NCBI GenBank assembly: GCA_029207755.1
Contig: JARCOQ010000101.1
Location: 182,568 to 246,567, forward strand
Source of the DNA: Chamaea fasciata
Taxonomy: Eukaryota > Chordata > Aves > Passeriformes > Sylviidae
Length of the DNA: 64,000 nucleotides
Direction of reading: 5' to 3'
The notes under the pieces were generated by a model, which saw only the letters and a list, made by a program, of their open reading frames with translations, had not been told where the DNA came from and did not search any database. Every line of letters begins with the position of its first letter. The stretch's first letter is position 1. The position numbers were made by a program, and so were the translations under genes. Shown here piece after piece: positions 1 to 10,417 of this stretch.

Positions 1-135
1 CAACTCCCTCTGCCAGGCACCTGGCCTCGGCCACCTACAATCGCAAACGAAACAGGATTTCTTCCAGATGCATGCTGTCACAAACTGGAAGACTACCTTC
101 CCATGGAGGGCCAAAGGCCTCCTACAAACTGACAT

Positions 136-326
136 CAGCCACCTGGGCAGCTGACTTTACTTACCCCTGGAAACAGGCCATCCTTTCTGCCCAACTCCCT
201 CTGCCGGGAACCTGGCCTCGGACACCTACAATCCCGAACGGAACAGGATTTCTTCCAGATGCAAGCTCTCTTGAACTAGAAGACTACCTTCCCTTAGCGG
301 GCCAAAGGCCTCCTACAAACTGACAT
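136..326 (+). repeat. Phase-marker monomer with CTCTCTTGAACTAGAAG
   Basis: This unit starts CAGCCACC instead of CAGGCACC and has GCAAGCTCTCTTGAACTAG and CCCTTAGCGGGCC. Copies start at 136, 7581, 8728, 16365, 20563, 25337, 33168, 37753 and 43673. It normally follows a unit with TCGCAAACGAAACAGG; at 20563 it follows a hybrid. None is seen after 44 kb. It is useful for reading higher-order phase. Confidence 0.88.
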
Positions 327-330
327 CAGG

Positions 331-344
331 CACCTGGGCAGCTG
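331..344 (+). other. Twin E-box-like hexamers CACCTG-GG-CAGCTG
   Basis: Two CANNTG hexamers are separated by two bases at the start of nearly every unit. The common variants of the second box, CAGTTG and CAGGTG, still fit CANNTG because the change falls on an N position. Rare breaks are seen: CACCAG near 40815 and CTTAGCTG near 33941. CANNTG is the core bound by basic helix-loop-helix proteins and CACCTG is also bound by Snail/ZEB-type zinc fingers. Binding here is not shown. Confidence 0.55.
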
Positions 345-468
345 ACTTTACTTACCCCTGGAAACAGGCCATCATTTGTGCCCAAGTCCCTCTGCCGGGC
401 ACCAGGCCTCGGCCACCTACAATCCCAAACGGAACAGGATTTCTTCCAGATGCAAGCTGCCACAAGCT

Positions 469-483
469 GGAAGCCTGGCTTCC
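469..483 (+). other. Intra-monomer dyad GGAAGCC-T-GGCTTCC (first clear example)
   Basis: Seven-base perfect inverted arms around a single T. It recurs at the same unit position in most monomers of the 'aagctggaagcctgg' class. Other classes keep the outer arms GGAAG and CTTCC but change the centre to ACTAG, ACTTG or ACTAC; the 'ctagtttccc' class is imperfect. The 'ggctgctctt' class loses the outer arm but keeps AGCC-T-GGCT. Dyad symmetry of this kind has been proposed as a common property of centromeric satellites that lack CENP-B boxes. A function here is inference only. Confidence 0.8.
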
Positions 484-486
484 CAT

Positions 487-504
487 GGAGGGCCAAAGGC
501 CTCC
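487..504 (+). other. GGCC-rich hairpin GGAGGGCCAAAGGCCTCC (first clear example)
   Basis: GGAGG and CCTCC pair, followed by CC/GG across a one-base G bulge, with an AAA loop. It lies just 3' of the GGAAGCC dyad in each unit that carries the GGCC form. Units with the GGAACAATTGCC form lose it. It is a sequence-level symmetry; whether it extrudes or folds in vivo is not shown. Confidence 0.7.
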
Positions 505-517
505 TACAAACTGACAT

Positions 518-708
518 CAGGCACCTGGGCAGCTGACTTTACTTACCCCTGGAAACAGTCCATCATTTGTGCCCAACTCCCTCTGCCGGGCACCTAGCCT
601 CGGCCACCTACAATCCCGAACGGAACAGGATTTCTTTCAGATGCAAGCTGCCACAAGCTGGAAGCCTGGCTTCCCATGGAGGAACAATTGCCGTCTGCAA
701 ACTGACAT
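518..708 (+). repeat. Representative satellite monomer (191 bp)
   Basis: One full unit, taken to start at CAGGCACCTG and to end at CTGACAT. It shows several variant states found across the array: AAACAGTCC for AAACAGGCC near unit position 41, CACCTAGCC for CACCTGGCC near position 77, CTTTCAGATG for CTTCCAGATG near position 118, and the GGAACAATTGCC form of the 3' end. The consensus unit I assembled by eye has 110 G or C in 191 positions. The unit start is arbitrary, since tandem DNA has no natural phase. Confidence 0.95.
683..697 (+). other. Alternative 15-bp segment of the unit 3' end (CAATTG form)
   Basis: Compared with the common ATGGAGGGCCAAAGGCC form, seven of fifteen positions differ with no length change, giving GGAACAATTGCC followed by a GTCTGC or ATCTGC tail. 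The same linked changes recur in dozens of units scattered over the window, so it behaves as one inherited haplotype. It removes the GGCC hairpin and creates the palindrome CAATTG. This copy has the rarer G at 693, shared with the block copy near 9285. Confidence 0.85.
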
Positions 709-710
709 CA

Positions 711-788
711 GGCACCTGGGCAGCTGACTTTACTTGCCCCTGGAAACAGGCCATCCTTTGTGCCCAACTCCCTCTGCCGGGCACCTGG
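711..788 (+). repeat. Short internal repeat GGCACCTGG within the unit
   Basis: GGCACCTGG occurs at 711-719 and again at 780-788, 69 bp apart, within one unit. A second internal repeat, CAAGCTG, occurs at 835-841 and 845-851. Both pairs recur in most units. They may be remnants of shorter ancestral subrepeats or chance, since they are only 7-9 bp. Confidence 0.5.
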
Positions 789-1138
789 CCTCGGCCACCT
801 ACAGTCCAGAATGGAACAGGATTTCTTCCAGATGCAAGCTGCCACAAGCTGGAAGCCTGGCTTCCCTTGGAGGGCCAAAGGCCCCCTACAAACTGACACC
901 AGGCACCTGGGCAGCTGACTTTACTAACCCCTGGAAACAGTCCATCATTTGTGCCCAACTCCCTCTGCCGGGCACCTGGCCTCGGCCACCTACAATCCCG
1001 AATGGAACAGGATTTCTACCAGATGCAAGCTGCCACAAACTGGAAGACTAGTTTCCCTAGAAGGGCCAAAGGCCTCCTACAAACTGACATCAGGCACCTG
1101 GGCAGCTGACTTTACTTACCCCTGGAAACAGGCCATTC

Positions 1139-2679
1139 TTTGTTCCCAACTCCCTTAGCCAGGCACCAGGCCTCGGCCACCTACGATCCCAAACGGAACA
1201 GGATTTCTTCAAGATGCAAGCTGCCACAAGCCGGAAGCCTGGCTGCTCTTGGAGGGCCAAAGGCCTCCTACAAACTGACATCAGGCACCTGGGCAGCTGA
1301 CTTTACTTACCCCTGGAAACAGGCCATCATTTGTGCCCAACTCCCTCTGCCGGGCACGTGGCCTTGGTTACCTGCAATCCCGATCGTGTCAGGATTTCTT
1401 CCAGATGCAAGCTGCCACAAACTGGAAGACTAGTTTCCCTTGAAGGGCCAAAGGCCTCCTACAAACTGACATCAGGCACCTGGGCAGTTGACTTTACTTA
1501 CCCCTGGAAACAGGCCATCATTTGTGCCCAACTCCCTCTGCCGGGCACCAGGCCTCGGCCACCTACAATCCCAAACGGAACAGGATTTCTCCCAGATGCA
1601 AGCTGCCACAAGCTGGAAGCCTGGCTTCCCATGGAGGGCCAAAGGCCTCCTACAAACTGACATCAGGCACCTGGGCAGGTGACTTTACTTACACCTGGAA
1701 CAGGCCATCATTTGTGCCCAACTCCCTCTGCCGGGCACCTAGCCTCGGCCACCTACAATCTCGAACGGAACAGGATTTCTTCCAGATGCAAGCTGCCACA
1801 AGCTGGAAGCCTGGCTTCCCATGGAGGAACAATTGCCATCTGCATACTGACATCAGGCACCTGGGCAGCTGACTTTACTTACCCCTGGAAACAGGCCATC
1901 ATTTCTGCCCAACTCCCTCTGCCGGGCACCTGGCCTCAGCCACCTACAATCCAGAACGGAACAGGATTTCTTCCAGATGCAAGCTGCCACAAACTGGAAG
2001 ACTACCTTCCCTTAGAAAGCCAAAGGCCTGCTACAAACTGACATCAGGCACCTGGGCAGGTGACTTTACTTACCCCTGGAAACAGGCCATCCTTTGTTCC
2101 CAACTCCCTTAGCCAGGCACCAGGCCTCGGCCTCCAACGATCCCAAATGGAACAGGATTTCTTCCAGATGCAAGCTGACACAAGCCGGAAGCCTGGCTGC
2201 TCTTGGAGGGCCAAAGGCCTCCTACAAACTGACATCAGGCACCTGGGCAGCTGACTTTACTTACCCCTGGAAACAGGCCATCATTTGTGCCCAACTCCCT
2301 CTGCCGGGCACGTGGCCTTGGCCACCTGCAATCCCGAATGGATCAGGATTTCTTCCAGATGCAAGCTGCCACAAACTGGAAGACTAGTTTCCCTTGAAGG
2401 GCCAAAGGCCTCCTACAAACTGACATCAGGCACCTGGGCAGCTGACTTTACTTACCCCTGGAAACAGGCCATCATTTGTGCCCAACTCCCTCTGCCGGGC
2501 ACCAGGCCTCGGCCACCTACAATCCCAAACGGAACAGGATTTCTTCCAGATGCAAGCTGCCACAAGCTGGAAGCCTGGCTTCCCATGCAGGGCCAAAGGC
2601 CTCCTACAAACTGACATCAGGCACCTGGGCAGCTGACTTTACTTACCCCTGGAAACAGTCCATCATTTGTGCCCAACTC
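1139..2679 (+). repeat. Nested 14-monomer unit, copy 1
   Basis: Matches 3811-5351 at offset 2672 bp, fourteen monomers less two bases. About ten scattered substitutions were noticed, for example GATCGTGTC against GATCGTATC and CCTCAGCC against CCTCGGCC. It is therefore older than the 8.6-kb duplication that copied the pair. Boundaries are approximate to a few bases. Confidence 0.85.
1681..1720 (+). other. One-base deletion variant TTACACCTGGAACAGG
   Basis: The usual TTACCCCTGGAAACAGG is shortened by one base. The same state recurs near 4353, 10655, 13327, 18672 and 22299. In the right half the related units read TTACACCTGGAAGCAGG at full length (near 35103, 39688, 45607, 53437 and 61080). 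The two states separate the left and right domains. Confidence 0.82.
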
Positions 2680-3810
2680 ACTCTGCCGGGCACCTAGCCT
2701 CGGCCACCTACAATCCCAAACGGAACAGGATTTCTTCCAGATGCAAGCTGCCACAAGCTGGAAGCCTGGCTTCCCATGGAGGAACAATTGCCATCTGCAA
2801 ACTGACATCAGGCACCTGGGCAGCTGACTTTACTTACCCCTGGAAACAGGCCATCATTTGTGCCCAACTCCCTCAGCCGGGCACCTGGCCTCGGCCACCT
2901 ACAATCCCGAACGGAACAGAATTTCTTCGCGATGCAAGCTGCCACAAACTGGAAGACTTGCTTCCCTTGGAGGGCCAAAGGCCTCCTACAAACTGACATC
3001 AGGCACCTGGGCAGCTGACTTTACTTACCCCTGGAAACAGGCCATCATTTGTGCCCAACTCCCTCTGCGGGCACCTGGCCTTGGCTACCTGCAATCCCGA
3101 TCGGATCAGGATTTCTTCCAGATGCAAGCTGCCACAAACTGGAAGACTAGTTTCCCTTGAAGGGCCAAAGGCCTCCTACAAACTGACATCAGGCACCTGG
3201 GCAGTTGACTTTACTTACCCCTGGAAACAGGCCATCATTTGTGCCCAACTCCCTCTGCCGGGCACCAGGCCTCGGCCACCTACAATCCCAAACGGAACAG
3301 GATTTCTTCCAGATGCAAGCTGCCACATGCTGGAAGCCTGGCTTCCCTTGGAGGGCCAAAGGCCTCCTACAAACTGACATCAGGCACCTGGGCAGCTGAC
3401 TTTACTTACCCCTGGAAACAGTCCATCATTTGTGCCCAACTCCCACTGCCGGGCACCTAGCCTCGGCCACCTACAATCCTGAACGGAACAGGATTTCTTC
3501 CAGATGTAAGCTGCCACAAGCTGGAAGCCTGGCTTCCCATGGAGGAATAATTGCCATCTGCCAACTGACATCAGGCACCTGGGCAGCTGACTTTACTTAC
3601 CCCTGGAAACAGGCCATCATTTGTGCCCAACTCCCTCTGCCGGGCGCCTGGCCTCAGCCACCTACAATCCAGAACGGAACAGGATTTCTTCCAGATGCAA
3701 GCTGCCACAAACTGGAAGACTTGCTTCCCTTGGAGGGCCAAAGTCCTCCTACAAACTGACATCAGGCACCTGGGCAGCTGACTTTACTTACCCCTGGAAA
3801 CAGGCGATCC

Positions 3811-5351
3811 TTTGTTCCCAACTCCCTTAGCCAGGCACCAGGCCTCGGCCACCTACGATCCCAAACGGAACAGGATTTCTTCAAGATGCAAGCTGCCACA
3901 AGCCGGAAGCCTGGCTGCTCTTGGAGGGCCAAAGGCCTCCTACAAACTGACATCAGGCACCTGGGCAGCTGACTTTACTTACCCCTGGAAACAGGCCATC
4001 ATTTGTGCCCAACTCCCTCTGCCGGGCACGTGGCCTTGGTTACCTGCAATCCCGATCGTATCAGGATTTCTTCCAGATGCAAGCTGCCACAAACTGGAAG
4101 ACTAGTTTCCCTTGAAGGGCCAAAGGCCTCCTACAAACTGACATCAGGCACCTGGGCAGTTGACTTTACTTACCCCTGGAAACAGGCCATCATTTGTGCC
4201 CAAGTCCCTCTGCCAGGCACCAGGCCTCGGCCACCTACAATCCCAAACGGAACAGGATTTCTCCCAGATGCAAGCTGCCACAAGCTGGAAGCCTGGCTTC
4301 CCATGGAGGGCCAAAGGCCTCCTACAAACTGACATCAGGCACCTGGGCAGGTGACTTTACTTACACCTGGAACAGGCCATCATTTGTGCCCAACTCCCTC
4401 TGCCGGGCACCTAGCCTCGGCCACCTACAATCTCGAACGGAACAGGATTTCTTCCAGATGCAAGCTGCCACAAGCTGGAAGCCTGGCTTCCCATGGAGGA
4501 ACAATTGCCATCTGCAAACTGACATCAGGCACCTGGGCAGCTGACTTTACTTACCCCTGGAAACAGGCCATCATTTCTGCCCAACTCCCTCTGCCGGGCA
4601 CCTGGCCTCGGCCACCTACAATCCAGAACGGAACAGGATTTCTTCCAGATGCAAGCTGCCACAAACTGGAAGACTACCTTCCCTTAGAGGGCCAAAGGCC
4701 GGCTACAAACTGAAATCAGGCACCTGGGCAGGTGACTTTACTTACCCCTGGAAACAGGCCATCCTTTGTTCCCAACTCCCTTAGCCAGGCACCAGGCCTC
4801 GGCCTCCAACGATCCCAAATGGAACAGGATTTCTTCCAGATGCAAGCTGCCACAAGCCGGAAGCCTGGCTGCTCTTGGAGGGCCAAAGGCCTCCTACAAA
4901 CTGACATCAGGCACCTGGGCAGCTGACTTTACTTACCCCTGGAAACAGGCCATCATTTGTGCCCAACTCCCTCTGCCGGGCACGTGGCCTTGGCCACCTG
5001 CAATCCCGAATGGATCAGGATTTCTTCCAGATGCAAGCTGCCACAAACTGGAAGACTAGTTTCCCTTGAAGGGCCAAAGGCCTCCTACAAACTGACATCA
5101 GGCACCTGGGCAGCTGACTTTACTTACCCCTGGAAACAGGCCATCATTTGTGCCCAACTCCCTCTGCCGGGCACCAGGCCTCGGCCACCTACAATCCCAA
5201 ACGGAACAGGATTTCTTCCAGATGCAAGCTGCCACAAGCTGGAAGCCTGGCTTCCCATGGAGGGCCAAAGGCCTCCTACAAACTGACATCAGGCACCTGG
5301 GCAGCTGACTTTACTTACCCCTGGAAACAGTCCATCATTTGTGCCCAACTC
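3811..5351 (+). repeat. Nested 14-monomer unit, copy 2
   Basis: Second copy of 1139-2679, offset 2672 bp. The pair reappears at about 10113-11653 and 12785-14325 as part of the second copy of block B, showing duplication in layers. Confidence 0.85.
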
Positions 5352-5687
5352 CCTCTGCCGGGCACCTAGCCTCGGCCACCTACAATCCCGAACGGAACAG
5401 GATTTCTTTCAGATGCAAGCTGCCACAAGCTGGAAGCCTGGCTTCCCATGGAGGAACAATTGCCATCTGCAAACTGACATCAGGCACCTGGGCAGCTGAC
5501 TTTACTTACCCCTGGAAACAGGCCATCCTTTGTGCCCAACTCCCTCTGCCGGGCACCTGGCCTCGGCCACCTACAATCCAGAACGGAACAGGATTTCTTC
5601 CATATGCAAGCTGCCACAAGCTGGAAGCCTGGCTTCCCTTGGAGGGCCAAAGGCCCCCTACAAACTGACATCAGGCACCTGGGCAGC

Positions 5688-6591
5688 TGACTTTACTTAC
5701 CCCTGGAAACAGGCCATCATTTGTGCCCAACTCCCTCTGCCGGGCACCAGGCCTCGGCCACCTACAATCCCAAACGGAACAGGATTTCTTCCAGATGCAA
5801 GCTGCCACATGCTGGAAGCCTGGCTTCCCTTGGAGGGCCAAAGGCCTCCTACAAACTGACATCAGGCACCTGGGCAGCTGACTTTACTTACCCCTGGAAA
5901 CAGGCCATCATTTGTGCCCAACTCCCACTGCCGGGCACCTAGCCTCGGCCACCTACAATCCTGAACGGAACAGGATTTCTTCCAGATGCAAGCTGCCACA
6001 AGCTGGAAGCCTGGCTTCCCATGGAGGAACAATTGCCATCTGCCAACTGACATCAGGCACCTGGGCAGCTGACTTTACTTACCCCTGGAAACAGGCCATC
6101 CTTTGTGCCCAACTCCCTCTGCCGGGCGCCTGGCCTCAGCCACCTACAATCCAGAACGGAACAGGATTTCTTCCAGATGCAAGCTGCCACAAACTGGAAG
6201 ACTTGCTTCCCTTGGAGGGCCAAAGTCCTCCTACAAACTGACATCAGGCACCTGGGCAGCTGACTTTACTTACCCCTGGAAACAGGCCATCATTTGTGCC
6301 CAACTCCCTTAGCCAGGCACCAGGCCTCGGCCACCTACGATCCCAAACGGAACAGGATTTCTTCAAGATGCAAGCTGCCACAAGCCGGAAGCCTGGCTGC
6401 TCTTGGAGGGCCAAAGGCCTCCTACAAACTGACATCAGGCACCTGGGCAGCTGACTTTACTTACCCCTGGAAACAGGCCATCATTTGTGCCCAACTCCCT
6501 CTGCCGGGCACGTGGCCTTGGCCACCTGCAATCCCGAATGGATCAGGATTTCTTCCAGATGCAAGCTGCCACAAACTGGAAGACTAGTTTC
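5688..6591 (+). repeat. Higher-order block C, copy 1
   Basis: Matches 14853-15756 at offset 9165 bp (block B offset plus one monomer). It begins just after C5687/T14852 and ends at C6592/A15757. It carries the CACATGCTGG monomer and the CTTAGCCAGG monomer. Confidence 0.88.
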
Positions 6592-6924
6592 CCTTGAAGG
6601 GCCAAAGGCCTCCTACAAACTGACATCAGGCACCTGGGCAGCTGACTTTACTTACCCCTGGAAACAGGCCATCATTTGTGCCCACCTCCCTCTGCCGGGC
6701 ACCTGGCCTCGGCCACCTACAATCCCAAACGGAACAGGATTTCTTCCAGATGCAAGCTGCCACAAGCTGGAAGCCTGGCTTCCCATGGAGGGCCAAGGCC
6801 TCCTAAAAACTGACATCAGGCACCTGGCCAGCTGACTTTACTTACCCCTGGATACAGGCCATCATTTGTGCCCAACTCCCTCTGCCGGGCACCTGGCCTC
6901 GGCCACCTGCAATCCCGAATGGAA

Positions 6925-7844
6925 CAGGATTTCTTCCAGATGCAAGCTGCCACAAACTGGAAGACTAGTTTCACTTGAAGGGCCAAAGGCCTGCAACAAA
7001 CTGACATCAGGCACCTGGGCAGCTGACTTTACTTACCCCTGGAAACAGGCCATCATTTGTGCCCAAGTCCCTCTGCCAGGCACCAGGCCTCGGCCACCTA
7101 CAATCCCGAACGGAACAGGATTTCTTCCAGATGCAAGCTGCCACAAGCTGGAAGCCTGGCTTCCGTTGGAGGGCCAAAGGCCTCCTACAAACTGACATCA
7201 GGCACCTGGGCAGCTGACTTTACTTACGCCTGGAAACTGGCCATCATTTGTGCCCAACTCCCTCTGCCAGGCACCTAGCCTCGGCCACCTACAATCCCGA
7301 ACGGAACAGGATTTCTTCCAGATGCAAGCTGCCACAAGCTGGAAGCCTGGCTTCCCATGGAGGAACAATTGCCATCTGCAAACTGACATCAGGCACCTGG
7401 GCAGCTGACTTTACTTACCCCTGGAAACAGGCCATCCTTTGTGCCCAACTCCCTCTGCCAGGCACCTGGCCTCGGCCACCTACAATCGCAAACGAAACAG
7501 GATTTCTTCCAGATGCATGCTGTCACAAACTGGAGGACTACCTTCCCATGGAGGGCCAAAGGCCTCCTACAAACTGACATCAGCCACCTGGGCAGCTGAC
7601 TTTACTTACCCCTGGAAACAGGCCATACTTTCTGCCCAACTCCCTCTGCCGGGCACCTGGCCTCGGCCACCTACAATCCCGAACGGAACAGGATTTCTTC
7701 CAGATGCAAGCTCTCTTGAACTAGAAGACTACCTTCCCTTAGCGGGCCAAAGGCCTCCTACAAACTGACATCAGGCACCTGGGCAGCTGACTTTACTTAC
7801 CCCTGGAAACAGGCCATCATTTGTGCCCAACTCCCTCTGCCGGG
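6925..7844 (+). repeat. Higher-order block D, copy 1
   Basis: Matches 15709-16628 at offset 8784 bp, 381 bp less than block C. One difference was noticed, GCCATACTTTC here against GCCATCCTTTC in the other copy. It ends at the GGGGATCCTA insertion variant near 7845. Confidence 0.88.
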
Positions 7845-7852
7845 GATCCTAG
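7841..7852 (+). other. One-base insertion variant GGGGATCCTA
   Basis: The usual CCGGGCACCTAGCC reads CCGGGGATCCTAGCC, one base longer and with GGATCC. The only other example I found is near 36292-36302, 28.45 kb away. A shared complex change suggests common descent. Confidence 0.8.
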
Positions 7853-8592
7853 CCTCGGCCACTTACAATCCCGAACGGAACAGGATTTCTTCCAGATGCA
7901 AGCTGCCACAAGCTGGAAGCCTGGCTTCCCATGGAGGAACAATTGCCATCTGCAAACTGACATCAGGCACCTGGGCAGCTGACTTTACTTACCCCTGGAA
8001 ACAGGCCATCATTTGTGCCCAACTCCCTCTGCCGGGCACCTGGCCTCGGCCACCTACAATCGCAAACGAAACAGGATTTCTTCCAGATGCAAGCTGCCAC
8101 AAACTGGAAGACTACCTTCCCATGGAGGGCCAAAGGCCTCCTACAAACTGACATCAGGCACCTGGGCAGCTGAATTTACTTACCCCTGGAAACAGGCCAT
8201 CATTTGTGCCCAAGTCCCTCTGCCGGGCACCAGGCCTCGGCCACCTACAATCCCAAACGGAACAGGATTTCTTCCAGATGCAAGCTGCCACAAGCTGGAA
8301 GCCTGGCTTCCCATGGAGGGCCAAAGGCCTCCTACAAACTGACATCAGGCACCTGGGCAGCTGACTTTACTTACGCCTGGAAACTGGCCATCATTTCTGC
8401 CCAACTCCCTCTGCCAGGCACCTAGCCTCGGCCACCTACAATCCCGAACGGAACAGGATTTCTTCCAGATGCAAGCTGCCACAAGCTGGAAGCCTGGCTT
8501 CCCATGGAGGAACAATTGCCATCTGCAAACTGACATCAGGCACCTGGGCAGCTGACTTTACTTACCCCTGGAAACAGGCCATCCTTTGTGCC

Positions 8593-10012
8593 CAACTCCC
8601 TCTGCCAGGCACCTGGCCTCGGCCACCTACAATCGCAAACGAAACAGGATTTCTTCCAGATGCATGCTGTCACAAACTGGAAGACTACCTTCCCATGGAG
8701 GGCCAAAGGCCTCCTACAAACTGACATCAGCCACCTGGGCAGCTGACTTTACTTACCCCTGGAAACAGGCCATCCTTTCTGCCCAACTCCCTCTGCCGGG
8801 AACCTGGCCTCGGACACCTACAATCCCGAACGGAACAGGATTTCTTCCAGATGCAAGCTCTCTTGAACTAGAAGACTACCTTCCCTTAGCGGGCCAAAGG
8901 CCTCCTACAAACTGACATCAGGCACCTGGGCAGCTGACTTTACTTACCCCTGGAAACAGGCCATCATTTGTGCCCAAGTCCCTCTGCCGGGCACCAGGCC
9001 TCGGCCACCTACAATCCCAAACGGAACAGGATTTCTTCCAGATGCAAGCTGCCACAAGCTGGAAGCCTGGCTTCCCTTGGAGGGCCAAAGGCCTCCTACA
9101 AACTGACATCAGGCACCTGGGCAGCTGACTTTACTTACCCCTGGAAACAGTCCATCATTTGTGCCCAACTCCCTCTGCCGGGCACCTAGCCTCGGCCACC
9201 TACAATCCCGAACGGAACAGGATTTCTTTCAGATGCAAGCTGCCACAAGCTGGAAGCCTGGCTTCCCATGGAGGAACAATTGCCGTCTGCAAACTGACAT
9301 CAGGCACCTGGGCAGCTGACTTTACTTGCCCCTGGAAACAGGCCATCCTTTGTGCCCAACTCCCTCTGCCGGGCACCTGGCCTCGGCCACCTACAGTCCA
9401 GAATGGAACAGGATTTCTTCCAGATGCAAGCTGCCACAAGCTGGAAGCCTGGCTTCCCTTGGAGGGCCAAAGGCCCCCTACAAACTGACACCAGGCACCT
9501 GGGCAGCTGACTTTACTAACCCCTGGAAACAGTCCATCATTTGTGCCCAACTCCCTCTGCCGGGCACCTGGCCTCGGCCACCTACAATCCCGAATGGAAC
9601 AGGATTTCTACCAGATGCAAGCTGCCACAAACTGGAAGACTAGTTTCCCTAGAAGGGCCAAAGGCCTCCTACAAACTGACATCAGGCACCTGGGCAGCTG
9701 ACTTTACTTACCCCTGGAAACAGGCCATTCTTTGTTCCCAACTCCCTTAGCCAGGCACCAGGCCTCGGCCACCTACGATCCCAAACGGAACAGGATTTCT
9801 TCAAGATGCAAGCTGCCACAAGCCGGAAGCCTGGCTGCTCTTGGAGGGCCAAAGGCCTCCTACAAACTGACATCAGGCACCTGGGCAGCTGACTTTACTT
9901 ACCCCTGGAAACAGGCCATCATTTGTGCCCAACTCCCTCTGCCGGGCACGTGGCCTTGGTTACCTGCAATCCCGATCGTGTCAGGATTTCTTCCAGATGC
10001 AAGCTGCCACAA
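8593..10012 (+). repeat. Higher-order block A, copy 2
   Basis: Second copy of 1-1420, offset 8592 bp. It follows a stretch (7963-8917) that instead matches 32403-33357 in the right half of the window at offset 24440 bp, so the array order here is mosaic. Confidence 0.92.
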
Positions 10013-10417
10013 GCTGGAAGCCTGGCTTCCCTTGGAGGGCCAAAGGCCTCCTACAAACTGACATCAGGCACCTGGGCAGCTGACTTTATTTACGCCTGGA
10101 AACTGGCCATCATTTGTGCCCAACTCCCTCTGCCAGGCACCTAGCCTCGGACACCTACAACCCCAAACGGAACAGGATTTCTTCCAGATGCAAGCTGCCA
10201 CAAGCTGGAAGCCTGGCTTCCCATGGAGGAACAATTGCCATCTGCAAACTGACATCAGGCACCTGGGCAGCTGACTTTACTTACCCCTGGAAACAGGCCA
10301 TCCTTTGTGCCCAACTCCCTCTGCCAGGCACCTGGCCTCGGCCACCTACAATCGCAAACGAAACAGGATTTCTTCCAGATGCATGCTGTCACAAACTGGA
10401 AGACTACCTTCCCATGG
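10013..10417 (+). repeat. Two-monomer insert in the second higher-order copy, matching 24903-25307
   Basis: This stretch has no counterpart at the equivalent place in the first copy. It matches 24903-25307 at offset 14890 bp through rare shared variants: TTTATTTACGCC, GGACACCTACAACCCC and GCAAACGAAAC. It indicates a conversion-like or unequal-exchange patch between distant parts of the array. Confidence 0.85.

Larger units (their letters stand above)
1..1420 (+). repeat. Higher-order block A, copy 1
   Basis: Matches 8593-10012 at a constant offset of 8592 bp, about 45 monomers. I noticed one difference (A485 against T9077). The match ends at 1420/10012, where this copy reads ACTGGAAGACTAG and the other reads GCTGGAAGCCTGG. 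It includes the GCAAACGAAAC monomer and the CTCTCTTGAACTAG monomer, which together mark higher-order phase. Confidence 0.92.
1444..5670 (+). repeat. Higher-order block B, copy 1 (4227 bp)
   Basis: Matches 10418-14644 at offset 8974 bp with no net indel. I noticed only two substitutions: C2754 against G11728 and C4404 against T13378. The block spans 22 monomers, including those carrying single-base deletions near 1698, 3067 and 4370, and both copies share all of these. Such identity points to recent duplication or homogenisation. It contains a nested 14-monomer duplication. Confidence 0.93.

Noticed and set aside
95..110. CENP-B box in the TCCCGAACGGAACAGG region
   Set aside because: I compared both strands with the core NTTCGNNNNANNCGGGN. 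The reverse strand has TTCCGTTCGGGA, which has similar words but not the required spacing, so no CENP-B box is called.
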